From Lytechinus pictus (lineage: Eukaryota > Echinodermata > Echinoidea > Temnopleuroida > Toxopneustidae): a DNA stretch of 64,000 nt. Shown one piece after another: positions 53,161 through 64,000 of the stretch. Numbering within the stretch: position 1 is the first letter of the stretch; every line of letters begins with the position of its first letter. The stretch covers positions 9,668,001 through 9,732,000 of the forward strand of contig NC_087249.1 in NCBI RefSeq assembly GCF_037042905.1, given 5' to 3'. The notes under the pieces are model-generated. The model was given only the letters and a program-made list of their open reading frames with translations, was not told the origin of the DNA and ran no database searches. The translations under genes and the position numbers were made by a program.

Positions 53161-56100
53161 GCAATAGTTGTGAGAAGAATCTCTCATTACGTCTAGCTGG
53201 TGGTGATTATTGACTACTTTGCCACGTTTTCCAGTCGTATAGGGTTATTATAAGTTCAGCAATGGCAGTTGGTGTTGGGCCAATTCGTTCACCAGCCACA
53301 GAACAGTGCGGCCAACAAGTGCTGATTTTCAGTATTTAGTACTGTAAATGATAATATGCATGGTTTCGTGCAAATATTGATTTCTAAGGTTTCAGTTCAT
53401 GTGTTGTCCTTTGGTATTTCTTTTAAACTACTGATTTCCTCACGAAAATGACTGATTTTCAGCTTTTAAAATACTGAAATGTTCTTATTTCTGTTGGTAG
53501 CTCTGACAGCACACTCTTGAACAAGGCTGGTGTTAAGGGATTCACATCATTCGGGGTTTAATATTTCTATGATGTTATTAGCATCGTTTCTTTATTTACC
53601 CACACACAATGTTGTAGCGGGGTCAGGCAGCCCAGTTTATGTTGCTAACACCAAACTTCAAATTACCCACTAATGGTTATAAGGTTGATTGTGACAGTTT
53701 GATCTTTCTGCTGCAGTGTTAATTTTTTAATCTGCATTACCGTGTGGTGAGTGGGAAACAAAAGAATAGTTGTTGACCAGCACAGACTTATAGGGAACAA
53801 ATGTGTATGGCGTCCAGAGGAGGTGGTTGGAACTATGGTTCCTGAAGTGATGCTGGAATGCTACTATTTCCCGAGGGGTGCAGCCCCGAAGGAAAATGGT
53901 TGCATAAGCGTCGCTGAGGGGACCATAGTTTCACCAAACCTCCAATCAAAGGCCGTATTGGTTGATTTGAAGAAAAGCATATTTTTACGTTTAGGCGTTC
54001 CATAAAGCTTGATAATTGGTATATCAATTTACAAAGCAGCCACCCACTGGTTATTAAACTTTATGCAAAGAACCCAAAAAATTGCAATTCACCCCAAAAT
54101 GTATTTTTAAAAAGCCCTTTGAAGTTGCAAACAATATGCATGATAGAATTATATTTGGGTCGATACAAAATGTACTTTGGTATGAATAAAAATAGGGAAA
54201 TAGCCATCCTACAGATATTACTAACATATCCCCTCTTCCCCCAGATAAAGCCGTATAAAATTTGATCTCAGATCCAAATTACACCCTGATGACATCATTC
54301 TAGTACCTGACGATATGTGTAGGAGGTGCTTTTCTGCAGTAGGCTTCACTGTTCTGTTGGAATGATTAACATTGTAAAGTTACTAGAAGCAATCCAATTT
54401 TTATGTTGCAGGTTAGAGAACACACAAAGATGCCAATAATTGAATAATCTAGAATAGATGATGAAGTCATGTTAATAGTTTATATTATATTGCTTGTTAT
54501 TTTTTTTATTGGTGATATTTTGGCTGGTCAAACTAAAAATAAAACTAAATCTCCTCTCAAAGAGATCTCAATATTTATCTTTCCCCTTGTACATTAACTA
54601 TACAGCTAAAGAATCATAGCACATTTAATGCTCTCAACTTTAAAATCACCTCTATGTTGTCAACGCGCTGCCTTCTTTGCCAGTTGAGAATCGGAGGATG
54701 AAAGTGTTTGTTCAAAAGCGCTGTCAAATGATACTATCTTTTAGAGTAACAAGTTTTTATATGACTTTGATATTTATTCTCCCCTGGCTTCATATAGAGG
54801 TGTATAGATGACAGAATTTACCTGTAATTTTAACTTGGATATGTTCTAATTCAATTTGCTGCCGTTTAACGTTGCACGAGAGAAAATTGTTCCGAGGGGC
54901 AAATAATATTGTTACATTGCTCTATGTGGCAGTATCTGAAAGTCGGATGGGTGTCGGTTTCCACGGGGGAGTGGATTATTATTTTCTGATCACATAATTT
55001 TGGTGAAAAGCATCGAAAATGCCTGTAACAGAGATATCTTTTGGGGAAGGCAAACCCAGTGTAACAGCGACAGATTCTTTGGCAAAGTCTGCAATGGCTT
55101 GGGCAACTGTCAGGCCGGTGAAAAGTGAGATGATGATTTAAGGCATTATATACATAACGTCAGCTGGTCATGAATGCCATTCTATTTTGGGTGATTTATA
55201 TTAGAATGGTGTCAGATTCCCCGGCAATGAAAACACTAGATAATTTGCCTTTGAAGGTAAAAGATGACAGCAAACAATTATTTCACGAGAAAGTCTTAAA
55301 ACTCAAGGTTCTGTTCGAACTCGTGTTGAGATCGTTACCACAACTGGTATTTATCATTAAACACTGAAGTGTTATCAAAGAACAGATCAGAAGAGAAGAG
55401 AAAATGCAGTCTGACTGCATTTGAAGATAATGAGATATCCCAATGCACATGTGCACAGTAGGATCAACATGCAGCATCTGTTGCAAAAAAAAAGATGAAT
55501 ATTCAGTTTTAGAACTGGACTAGACTACTCTTAGTATATACATGTGTATGTCATTGTATGAACATAATGATGTTTAGCTGTTATGATGAAGTGTAGTTTA
55601 ACAAAAGGCTGTGTACACACTGATTGTTGTTAACGATGGAACTTCAAAGTGCTAATGTTCCAATTTTTAGCAAATATACGACCCAAGAAGGGGGTGCTTC
55701 TGTGTGGAATTTCAAGCCAAGGACTCGAAGGGTCTTGTTAATCTGACCGCCATTTACCGTCTATATATCAGCTGTGTCCCCTGGCCAGGTTCTCTCATTA
55801 ATCTTCATCAAACTTGCTTTAAATTTAAGAAATAGAACGTCGTGGGCTGTCTTTTATTTTTATGTTTCATCTTGTACAAGAAAAAGTTGATGATTTACAA
55901 TCAACCACAGCCTAAAGGAGAGACTTTTTTTAACACCAAATAGAACCCTCTGCACTATAGTAAATGTTAGGTGATGTATATAACCAAGCATAATGATGAT
56001 TGACCCATAGATTTTCGTGGAAATGGAGTCCCAAAACCTTACTGTCATATCCTGCTATATCTCTTTTATATATGGATGGGCGTGGGTCTGAACACAGCCG

Positions 56101-56640
56101 GATGAATGAGGTCTAGTTGTTTGACGTTCAGTTTGCTCCAAAACAGTGGCTACCTTTGTGGAATGTTTACGAGACTCTATAACTGTTACTGCCTATTCAT
56201 CCCAGAGTTTGGATGTGACTGAATCAAAAGATTGCAATTGCATTGTTCTCTCATATGTACCATTGGATTTGTATTCTTTCAAACTTGCAATATGTAAAAG
56301 AAAAAAAAACGAAAGCAGCTCTTGTAGTATAGTAGCCTTAGAATTAGTCACTTACTTCAGTCGTAGGAAAGTCTTCAACTTCAATCTTCCCCTTCTCGAG
56401 CGACTTCTGTCTCCTTTTAATTTTCATTCCATCTTGTTCTCATTAAAATTTGGTTCATCGCTATCTATCTTTCCTGTGATTCCTTGTCTTCTTCCGCTCC
56501 ACTTTTACAAAAGAAAGCAAGTTTTATTTCCTTAATAAAGGAATAATTTGTGTCTGTCATTTGCATAAATGTCAGTGCATTGGTGCAGTGGTTTACCAGT
56601 CATATCGCATATCAGAATGAGTTTGTTTGAGTTTTTTTTA
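53161..56640. other. Downstream of ARIH1: 3' UTR or intergenic
   Basis: No gene recognised. A hairpin (GGAGGTGGTTGGAACTATGG at 53818, complement-like CCATAGTTTCACCAAACCTC to 53942) encloses CGAGGGGTGCAGCCCCG, so it is a small element (53818-53944). At about 55255-55362 lies a fragment of the 35577-35968 MITE family (GAGATCGTTACCACAACTGG). Confidence 0.45.
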
Positions 56641-56646
56641 TATTCA

Positions 56647-57131
56647 GGGGGTAGTACACCCTGACGAAAACTTTGTTGTAAAAATAGCAGAAAAAAATAA
56701 TTTGAAAATATTGGAGGTTTGAAGGATATCCATTAAAGATCAAAAAAGTTATTAGAATTTCAAGTTATTGATTTGTGATGTCATTAACGAGCAGCTGCGC
56801 CATATGTTATGTAATATAAATTTCATTTTTTAATGGTTCGTGATGACATTTTTTATTTTCTTTTTTAGGAGCGGGTGTTAAATCATCTGTGTATTGATAT
56901 TCTTACGGTACAATGAAAACCATTTCCAATTTTCAGAGAAAATAACATTTCATTTATTTTTTGCCATACGATATGTAGGAAAGCCTCTCGCATATGATTT
57001 CACATATCAAATAATTAAAATTCTATTAACTTTTTTATTCTTTGATGGATTTTCCTCAAACCTTTGCCAATATATATATATATTTTTGCCACTTTTACAA
57101 TTAACTTTTTTAGTCAGGGTGAACTTCCCCT
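56647..57131. mobile_element. TTAA-type MITE, TIR AGGGGAAGTTCACCCTGAC
   Basis: The right end GTCAGGGTGAACTTCCCCT is followed by TTAA (57132-57135). The left end GGGGTAGTACACCCTGACG is preceded by TTCA, a one-base decayed TTAA. The same terminus occurs at 18969. Confidence 0.72.
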
Positions 57132-57135
57132 TTAA

Positions 57136-58467
57136 GTTATTTTTGGAAGAAGGAATCCGAATTTCAAATATGAAAACAGATAAAAAATAGTTTTCTTTTG
57201 TTTAAAATAGAGCAGTATTCCTCTAACCCCTATTCCATGTTCTATTCCATGAATACCTTTATCACAATTTGATTCACTTGTTTTTCTTCTACGATCTATA
57301 ATCTATTTATTATTGATCTCATGGCAACAAATATAATCTTGATTTTTGCATGCAAACCTAATTCATACATGTTTTAATATGAAAACTTCAAATTCTAGAT
57401 TTCATGCCTATATGACTTTCACATATGATTGAAATGTTTAATTGAATCTTATTTCTATCTAGCTATGAATTCAGCATCAAAATTTAGATTAGGGCAATTA
57501 TAACGAGATCTGGAAGTGAATTTATGATTTTTTTAAAGTCAAGAGGCGACAACGTTGAAAAATGCATAATAGTTTTTAGACGTCTGTCTGCAAAAAATGG
57601 TATGTGTGTGTGCTAGTTTAATAGCATGTAGCTCAAATAGAATACACTTAACCTCTTTCAGCGTTACCACAATGAGACGTTTCACTGTTTTCATGCTTCT
57701 ATAAGCCGATAAGCATGATAGGAAAATGTATAAAGTTTGTTCAGTCTATTTAAATGTTTTTTGGGGGAATCCAGTTTACAGCCTGGATGAGAGTGTGAAT
57801 GAGAAGATTTTGAATTGAATTTTTTGTTTGCATGTCGAGATATGATGAGAGTTGAACATTTTTTTATACCGTTTACTGACTTAACAATGCTGGTCAATTA
57901 GAATCACATGAATGAAACAATGTGTATAAAAGGTGCAGCAAAAATATTTGTTGGTTAATATACACACATATATGTGTATAAAATTGATACTGTCTGAACT
58001 ACATCAGTTAGATCGATGCAGGATATTTTATGATACTTACTGGAGTTGCAGTCTTTAATACTATTTTGATCTGCTGTTTTGGGCATTCTTGATTTGTAAT
58101 TTCTTTTGTGGGAATCAATCAATGTGTACATTGTATAGAATGATTATCAGACATATACGTGGTTACATAATACAAGGCAGATTGTATATTCCTGTTAAAG
58201 AAAAGCCTCAAAGATTCATGACTTCCCAAAGTTCACCAGCTTCAAAAGTCATCATAAATGTCGATTTTATAATATATAAAAAAAAACTTTTGTGATGATT
58301 TGGGCTTGTTCTTAGAAGCTAACTGTATTTTATTTGGTTCATTCTTCACTAGAATAAAGAAAATTTATGTACTTTTGGTCAAGTTTGATGACTTTGTGTT
58401 ATCCCATTAAAAGTCAGTGAAAAATAGAACAGATAATAAGTACGTTAAGCATTCATGATGGCAATCA
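57136..58467. other. Intergenic, AT-rich, nothing recognised
   Basis: No exon-like open frame with splice or homology support. Confidence 0.4.
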
Positions 58468-58617
58468 GGGCCCGGTTTCACAAAGACTTGTTATTAATGA
58501 CAAATGCACGATTTCTATAACAGATTTGCCATAATCCAATCAGTTAAAAGGATTTCAGTAGCTTTTAACTGTTATTGCAAATTAATTATTACAACAAGTC
58601 TTATGAAATGGGTCCCA
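58468..58617. mobile_element. MITE, TIR core GTTTCACAAAGACTTGTT
   Basis: GGGCCCGGTTTCACAAAGAC on the left is mirrored by AAGTCTTATGAAATGGGTCC on the right. An inner pair TTAAAAGGATTTCAGTAGCT / AGCTTTTAACTG folds too. Confidence 0.7.
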
Positions 58618-60715
58618 GAATTGTCAAGAACCTCTTTCAAGATAGCTAGATAGATATTTTATTTATTTTCTGCAGTAAAAGCGCTCTGACAAAACTGATC
58701 TTAACAAAGTTATTGTTTATAACCGTTTTCCACTGGGTTGCTTATTTTTTAACCTTAAGGCATTCATGAATATTTTTTAAGAATAGTAAGGCTTACTTTC
58801 ATTGTGGTTGCCCTGGTCCCTGATGAGAACCATCCCCAGGGAGTGGAGTATGTGCACATATTGTGAACAGGAAAGCACAAATAGACCAGTTCATAGTTAC
58901 TTCATGGGCAAGTTTGGTCAAATGACTTTCATTTTTTTTCATTATGATAGGCAGATTTCAAAGCAAGATATTATGTAAGCATGCCTTACATAGCAGAATG
59001 AAGAAATTAAATGGACTAGGTGACTAGAATAGCACACCAATGAACACTCTATGAAGGTATTTGTTGCATTTCTACTTTGAATGCATTAGCATGTTGTTAT
59101 AACAATGTACTTGGCCAACTGTGAAATACCAATCGCTAGTGGACGTATTGTTGTTTTTTTGTGGGTCTAATAAAAAAAAAACACAATTCAAAAGAATATA
59201 TGATTAATCAACACATTATAGTTGGTGCTTATCTCATTAAATATTAAACCATCATGTCATTTTAGTACCAATGACCTTCCTCTGATTATGCGCAGAATGG
59301 AACTACGTACTGGCTTATTTGATAACCGGGGAGGGGGGGGGGTTAAAAAAAAGTTAAGTTGACATGGAGGCACACTTAAATTCTTGTTCTTAATGTATGA
59401 GATTCTGCCTTTGTTTTCATGCACATGTCGACAGTTAAGTTACACTTAAATGAAAATCTTAATGATTCCCCCCAACCCCCGGCAAATACATGTATATGCA
59501 AAGTACCTGGCAATGTTGATTTAAAACATGTATTAATTATGGTAATTGTTAACAAATTTGTTATAAGTTAATCACATACATTGTATTATAAATTATTTTT
59601 ACCTAATATGTACTAGTATAACATTTGCTGTAATCCGACTCAAGATTTTTTTTTTAAGTTTGTGAACTCCTTGAAACGCCAGTGGCATTGAGTTATAAAA
59701 GTAACTATTCGGTTCATATTTCATATTCATCCTTTAATGGGAGTCAAGGTACTATAAATTAAGAATAAGTGCATTTCACGATGGTATGCTAAATTGGTTT
59801 AATCTCTTATCTTGGTTGTCATAGCAATCTTAAATGGAATAAACTGTAGGCTAAACTGCTCACATTTGAATTTTTTAATGAGCACAATTTTTTTCAAAGT
59901 CCGTGAGTGTTCTTTTTAATCTTTTATAAATAAAGTGGATTTGAAATATCCTGACTTGTGTCTCTTTTTGATGTGATGAATCACATATGAAGCTTAATTT
60001 GTTGACTGCCTATTTCTAAGAGTCCTATAGGCTTTATACAGGATCCCCCAATGACAGTAGCAAATGAGTCGAGCTGACTATTTGCGCTGGCGTCACAACA
60101 CTGAGCCTTCCTAATATGCATATTCTAATTGAATAAAGACAATGTACTCACACAAAAAATAGGTTCTTGTTCATTACGAGTCATGAAAAATCTAAGAATG
60201 TCATGAACGCGGAAAATTTGACCGTGTAGTAGTTGTATTGCAGTTAAAACAGGTAAATTTAAGATTACTTAATGAGTGAGTGCAGTTAATCTGTTCAGAA
60301 TTCGCCCATGGATACAAGACCTATGCCTGTGATGTGGGATTTCAGGGTCTCAATATTATAAGGACTGCAACTTCATATGAAAATAAACTTTGTAATTGAT
60401 AAACTCAAAATTAATTGAGTGTGTGTGGTATTTACCAGGTAAATGAGTCATTGACTGTTTTTGTTTGTGTTTTTTCCTTGCATATTACGCCTCATTGTGA
60501 AATCCATGCATTGTATTAAATATATTGAAATTTAGACATTTCAATGAAAATATACACCGATGAAAGCAATATTGTTTCTGTGTGTTCATTGTAAATAAAG
60601 TCTAGCGTCAAAAGAAGATTTTCTGAGAAAAGTGCATAATGTTTGATGATTTTTTCAAAATCAAATTGATTTAGATGTGTTATTTTGCTTTTAATGCAAT
60701 GTGAAGTACAATTGA
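58618..60715. other. Intergenic, unassigned
   Basis: No gene. A GGGAGGGG run at about 59330 and its C-rich counterpart at about 59470 may bound a decayed element. AATAAA near 59929 has a T-rich/GT-rich downstream side. Confidence 0.4.
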
Positions 60716-61030
60716 ATCCGGGGGGGGGGGGGGGCACATCCGCCCGTGTCCCCCCCTTTGAGAGCCATAATCAAAATTGTTAATGTAAATATGCCGCTCT
60801 TACTGAGGAGTGCCCCTCTTTTGAAAGTCACAGCATATTTTCAATGGGAATATGTCGTTCATACACAAGAGAGGACCTTTTTCACTTTTTTTGCTTGACA
60901 AATTTTACGTGGACAAACTAACCTTCAATTTTTGGTGAAAACCCTTTTATTTCTTTTTTTGCTTGTCAAATTTTCCTTAGGGAAAATGTGCCCCCCCCCC
61001 CTTTTAGAAAATCCTGGATCCGCCCCTGGA
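60716..61030. mobile_element. G/C-run bounded repeat
   Basis: AATCCGGGGGGG at the left and CCCCTTTTAGAAAATCCTGGAT at the right are inverse-related. Two TGACAAATTTT / CTTGTCAAATTTTCCTTAGG words and GTGCCCC words repeat inside. Confidence 0.5.
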
Positions 61031-62204
61031 GGTATATACATGAGAACATTATTATGTGATGAATTATCAAATATTATATATTAGTTTAAAATAGGATGGT
61101 ATTGATAATGATAATGGTATTAATACATGATTTTCATAGCGAATAAGACAAAAAAAGTTCAAACTTCAACAATAAATACATCCCAAATAACATGGTGAGC
61201 CTGTCTGAAAGCACTGCTATACAGGTATGTACCATATACTTGTGCTACTATATAGCATAAATGGGGTTACTTTCATTGCATTTTGTATGAGTAAGACTAA
61301 GAGAGATTTAACAGAAAGTGTTAAGAGAGAGAGAAAAGGGATGGCGAAACAAATAGAGAGTGAGACGTTTAGGTGTCCAAACATGTAAATATATGGAGAG
61401 TAAAGTGAGTGAAAATTTTGGATACCTTTGAATTAGTTTGGATTGAAGTAGATAAATGAGAGGAATATCTCTAAAACCACTCAAAAGAGATTAAGAGAGT
61501 TGTCCTAGATACTGGGGCTTTGGAGGGATCGAGTTGCGCTTCTTGGCAGTTGTCAAATTGGAATTGCACTGTTGTGCTGATACAGGGTGGCTCACGTAAA
61601 GCTTTGAGTAAATTTTAAGTAGAAGCCATCCTTTGTATCCAAATGACTTGATTGAAATTAGCATAAGTATAAAAAACAACAGCATTTTTTAAAGTTTGAA
61701 GGAAATCAACTGGACCAGGAATATATATATTTTCATTAAAATAGATTGCTATAGGACTATATAAATTAAAATTGGTGGGATATTATGAAACCCCCATACG
61801 GTTCAGAGATCATGACCGTTTTCACAACTTTTTGAACTTTCATGAATTTTTTTTCACCTATCTCTTAGTCATTTTAGTCCCCTATGTTAAATATAAAGTA
61901 GAAAAGAAAAAGAAAATTAATAAAAGTAAAGGAAAATAGATAGAGTGTAAGATGAGAAAGTTATTTTTAAAGTAAATAATATGGTAATTAATTCATAAAG
62001 TTAAATGTAAAGTTTAATATAAGGAAATATAAAAAATCAAACTTGATGAAATTAGGTCTATAAGAAATGATAAAAGTTAATATAAATTACAAAAAATAAT
62101 TTTGTTTTTAACGTTTTGTGGTTTTTGACAGACTCCATTATAAAAATTATATTGTTTAAAAATGTTTTAAGGTTAAAATCTCTTCTCTGTTGTCAGTAGT
62201 CCTA
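61031..62204. other. Intergenic, very AT-rich
   Basis: Nothing recognised; it ends at a poly-C run (62212-62234). Confidence 0.4.
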
Positions 62205-62296
62205 AACAGACACCCCCCCCCCCCCCCCCCCCCCAGCTCAGCAGTGCAACTCGATAAACTCGATATCGAACCTAAATTAACCGGAACCGCGATAAG

Positions 62297-62309
62297 CGGT
62301 CAAAGGTCA
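62297..62309 (+). promoter_or_regulatory. DR1-like nuclear receptor motif upstream of candidate exon
   Basis: CGGTCAAAGGTCA: two AGGTCA-like half-sites one base apart, 85 bp before the ATG at 62394. Binding is inference. Confidence 0.3.
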
Positions 62310-62393
62310 GCGCCATCCGAGTTCAACCGGCTCACACGTCGTGAAAAATTCCACCGACTTTGTCTTGAGATTTCCGTATTATTTAGAGGAAAT

Positions 62394-62472
62394 ATGTTTC
62401 GCCAAGTAGTCACAAGAGTAGCTGGAGCTGTGAGGTCGACAGTGATCCCAAGAAATTTACAGCAACCACTGG
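62394..62472 (+). CDS. Candidate first coding exon of a mitochondrial-targeted protein (partial)
   Basis: The ATG opens MFRQVVTRVAGAVRSTVIPR then NLQQPL and ends at a consensus donor (CTGG|GTAAGG). The 26 residues have four Arg and no acidic residue, with alternating hydrophobics, as in a matrix presequence. The 200 bp upstream are GC-richer and unlike the AT-rich surroundings, fitting a promoter/5' UTR. The open frame extends upstream to 62190 through a poly-C run but without support. Later exons would lie beyond the window or were not recognised. I cannot name the protein. Confidence 0.5.
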
Positions 62473-62766
62473 GTAAGGGTACTAAAATTAATCTTTTATG
62501 ATCCCTGACATTAAAGTTAGTGCCGGTATTTGCGTTGTCTAACTACACACGTCTACGTTGCCATGATTGTGTGTAGTCCCACTCATGCCATTGCGTGATT
62601 GCAATTGCAAATGCAAGAACCAGCAAGTGAAATAAAAAGCTTTCATCATCATCATCATCATCGTTGTACGGAAGAAGTAGGTAGTCCTGTAGTGCTTCCG
62701 ATCATTCCTTCGAAGATTCTTAAACTGGTCTTTAAAACAACTAAAACGTGTGTGGAGGGCGGATAT

Positions 62767-63072
62767 TTATGGGAGAATTTGGTGCATGGAGGACCAGTGT
62801 TTGTCCAGTCTAGTTTTGAAAATGTTTAAAGTGGATGCCGAGATTACAGAAGAAGGAAGACTGTTCCAGGAGTCAATCACTCTCTGACTAAAGCTGTTTT
62901 TCCTTAGCGATGAGTTGCTTCTATATTTGTACAGCTTCATGTGATGACCTCGAGTGATACTTTGGCCTATGGGTGTGAAGAAGAGATCTGGATCAAAGTC
63001 TACCAGTCCATTCATAATTCTATAAACTTCAATCATATCACCTCTGATTCTTCTGTAATGTAGAGAGAACAA
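62767..63072 (-). mobile_element. CR1/L2-type non-LTR retrotransposon ORF2 C-terminus
   Basis: The minus strand reads LHYRRIRGDMIEVYRIMNGL, then TRGHHMKLYKYRS, RKNSFSQRVIDSWNSLPSSV and FKTRLDKHW. This is the conserved C-terminal tail of such ORF2 proteins, open for 101 codons. RT and endonuclease are missing, as in a 5'-truncated copy. Confidence 0.85.
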
Positions 63073-63270
63073 ATTTGGACAAATTTTTTTAAAAGAAAGT
63101 GTGATTTATATTTGCTCTTTAATTTTGAAGAAGTAGTGCTTTGTCAGATAATCTTGTACTTGTAGACAGCAAAATCTGCTGGCGCGTGGCACTCAATATG
63201 ATTACGAATTACGAATACGAATACGAGGTTAAGTATATCACTCACACAAGCATGCGATTGCGAGGTTAGT

Positions 63271-63436
63271 TGTATGATGGGGTGTCCAAACTTCGCGCAC
63301 TTTTCAAAAATATTCATCAGGCTTAATTTTGTTTACAAAATATTCATAATTTATACAAAACCAATTCTAGAAATAGTTACCACATTGACGGCAAGATCGT
63401 AAACTATAAAATCACGAACGAAAATGTAAAGTAGGT
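63271..63436 (+). mobile_element. Left end of the 7905-8545 transposon family, second copy
   Basis: About 165 bp from TGTATGATGGGGTGTCCAAA onward match 7901-8067 with only a handful of differences. The two diverge abruptly after AATGTAAAGTAGGT. Confidence 0.88.
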
Positions 63437-64000
63437 ATGGTTAGAAGTACCCCTTATCGACCACCTAATCTTCTAAGCATCGTATCTGCGAAAATATTCA
63501 TCAATTTTACCCAGTTTTCGTCTCATTTGTGCAGAAAATTGAGCAGATCAGATTCCCATGTTTCGCTCGGCGACTCCGATTCAATCCGCGTATATATCGA
63601 CGAAAAACGAATACGACGATTTTACATTTGCTCATTTGCACCCGTCTTTTGAAACCGACCACCCGCGATACACTAAGTTTACGGCCGATTCTTGTCGCGG
63701 TGGCGAAATATTTTTACTCTTCCAAATCAGTTCTATGATGTAAACATGCTAAATGTTATTCTTTTCTTTCACTGCGAGCTCCGGCACATGATTCGACGAT
63801 TGACGACGGATATTTGTTCTAAAGCCGTTTCCTATCGGATTTCTTGGTGTTTCAGCGGGGTTTGGGTCTGGTCAATACAATTTTGATTAATTCTACTAAA
63901 TTTTTACTTTTTGTTGCTTCTTTTTTTCTCGTAAAATCGATTCATACCGTTTCTATGGACACTGCGCCTACTCTCCCGCGCGTATCGTTTGTAATACGCA
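63437..64000. other. CpG-richer sequence beyond the shared transposon end
   Basis: Unlike the flanking AT-rich DNA, this part is rich in CG and TCGACGA-type words and is open in several plus-strand frames (63437-63886). No domain is recognised. It may be the interior of a longer relative of the 7905 element. Confidence 0.35.

Noticed and set aside
56146-56535. 129-codon plus-strand frame downstream of ARIH1
   Set aside because: No domain, no start context of note, and AT-rich codon usage like the surrounding non-coding DNA.
62190-62393. Longer N-terminus of the 62394 candidate exon
   Set aside because: The upstream start lies before a poly-C run and yields a low-complexity Pro stretch. The ATG at 62394 gives a plausible presequence at once.

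Overview
The window looks like nuclear DNA of a marine invertebrate deuterostome, most likely an echinoid (sea urchin). The clues are an intron-rich ARIH1 gene very close to the vertebrate protein, AT-rich non-coding DNA packed with foldback MITEs and tRNA-derived SINEs, and a histone H4 fragment in an intron. The species assignment is inference; no taxon-specific marker was searched.

Layout. 1-7.5 kb is intergenic DNA made largely of transposon debris: an antisense Penelope-like fragment at the left edge, several MITEs, two SINE pieces and a nested retro-insertion. 7.57-9.87 kb holds a compact two-exon plus-strand gene for a 332-residue P-loop sulfotransferase-like protein. 9.9-17.5 kb is intergenic, with a TTAA-flanked foldback element and a broken antisense non-LTR reverse transcriptase.

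17.54-52.83 kb is one plus-strand gene of 14 coding exons encoding a complete 511-residue ARIH1 (Ariadne-1), an RBR-type E3 ubiquitin ligase. All 13 introns are GT-AG and every phase joins cleanly. From the UBA-like domain to the C-terminus the numbering is a constant 46 residues below human ARIH1, so every zinc ligand, the catalytic cysteine and the autoinhibitory residues can be placed. The introns carry most of the window's novelty: foldback elements with iterated internal motifs, two hAT-like copies with clear 8-bp target duplications (one with another element nested inside), two elements with 6-bp target duplications, a perfect 71-bp-arm palindrome, tandem repeats carrying nuclear-receptor DR1 motifs, an H4 pseudogene, a 660-bp GAT/GGT tract, and an L2-like retroelement fragment that begins at a splice donor.

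52.83-62.2 kb is 3' UTR plus intergenic DNA with few features. At 62.39 kb there is a candidate first coding exon of a nuclear-encoded mitochondrial protein whose remainder lies beyond the window. It is followed by a CR1/L2-type 3' fragment and by a block repeated from 7.9 kb.

The genes are ordinary cellular genes with no operon-like relation. The window's interest is the nested and modular transposon landscape, mainly inside the ARIH1 introns.
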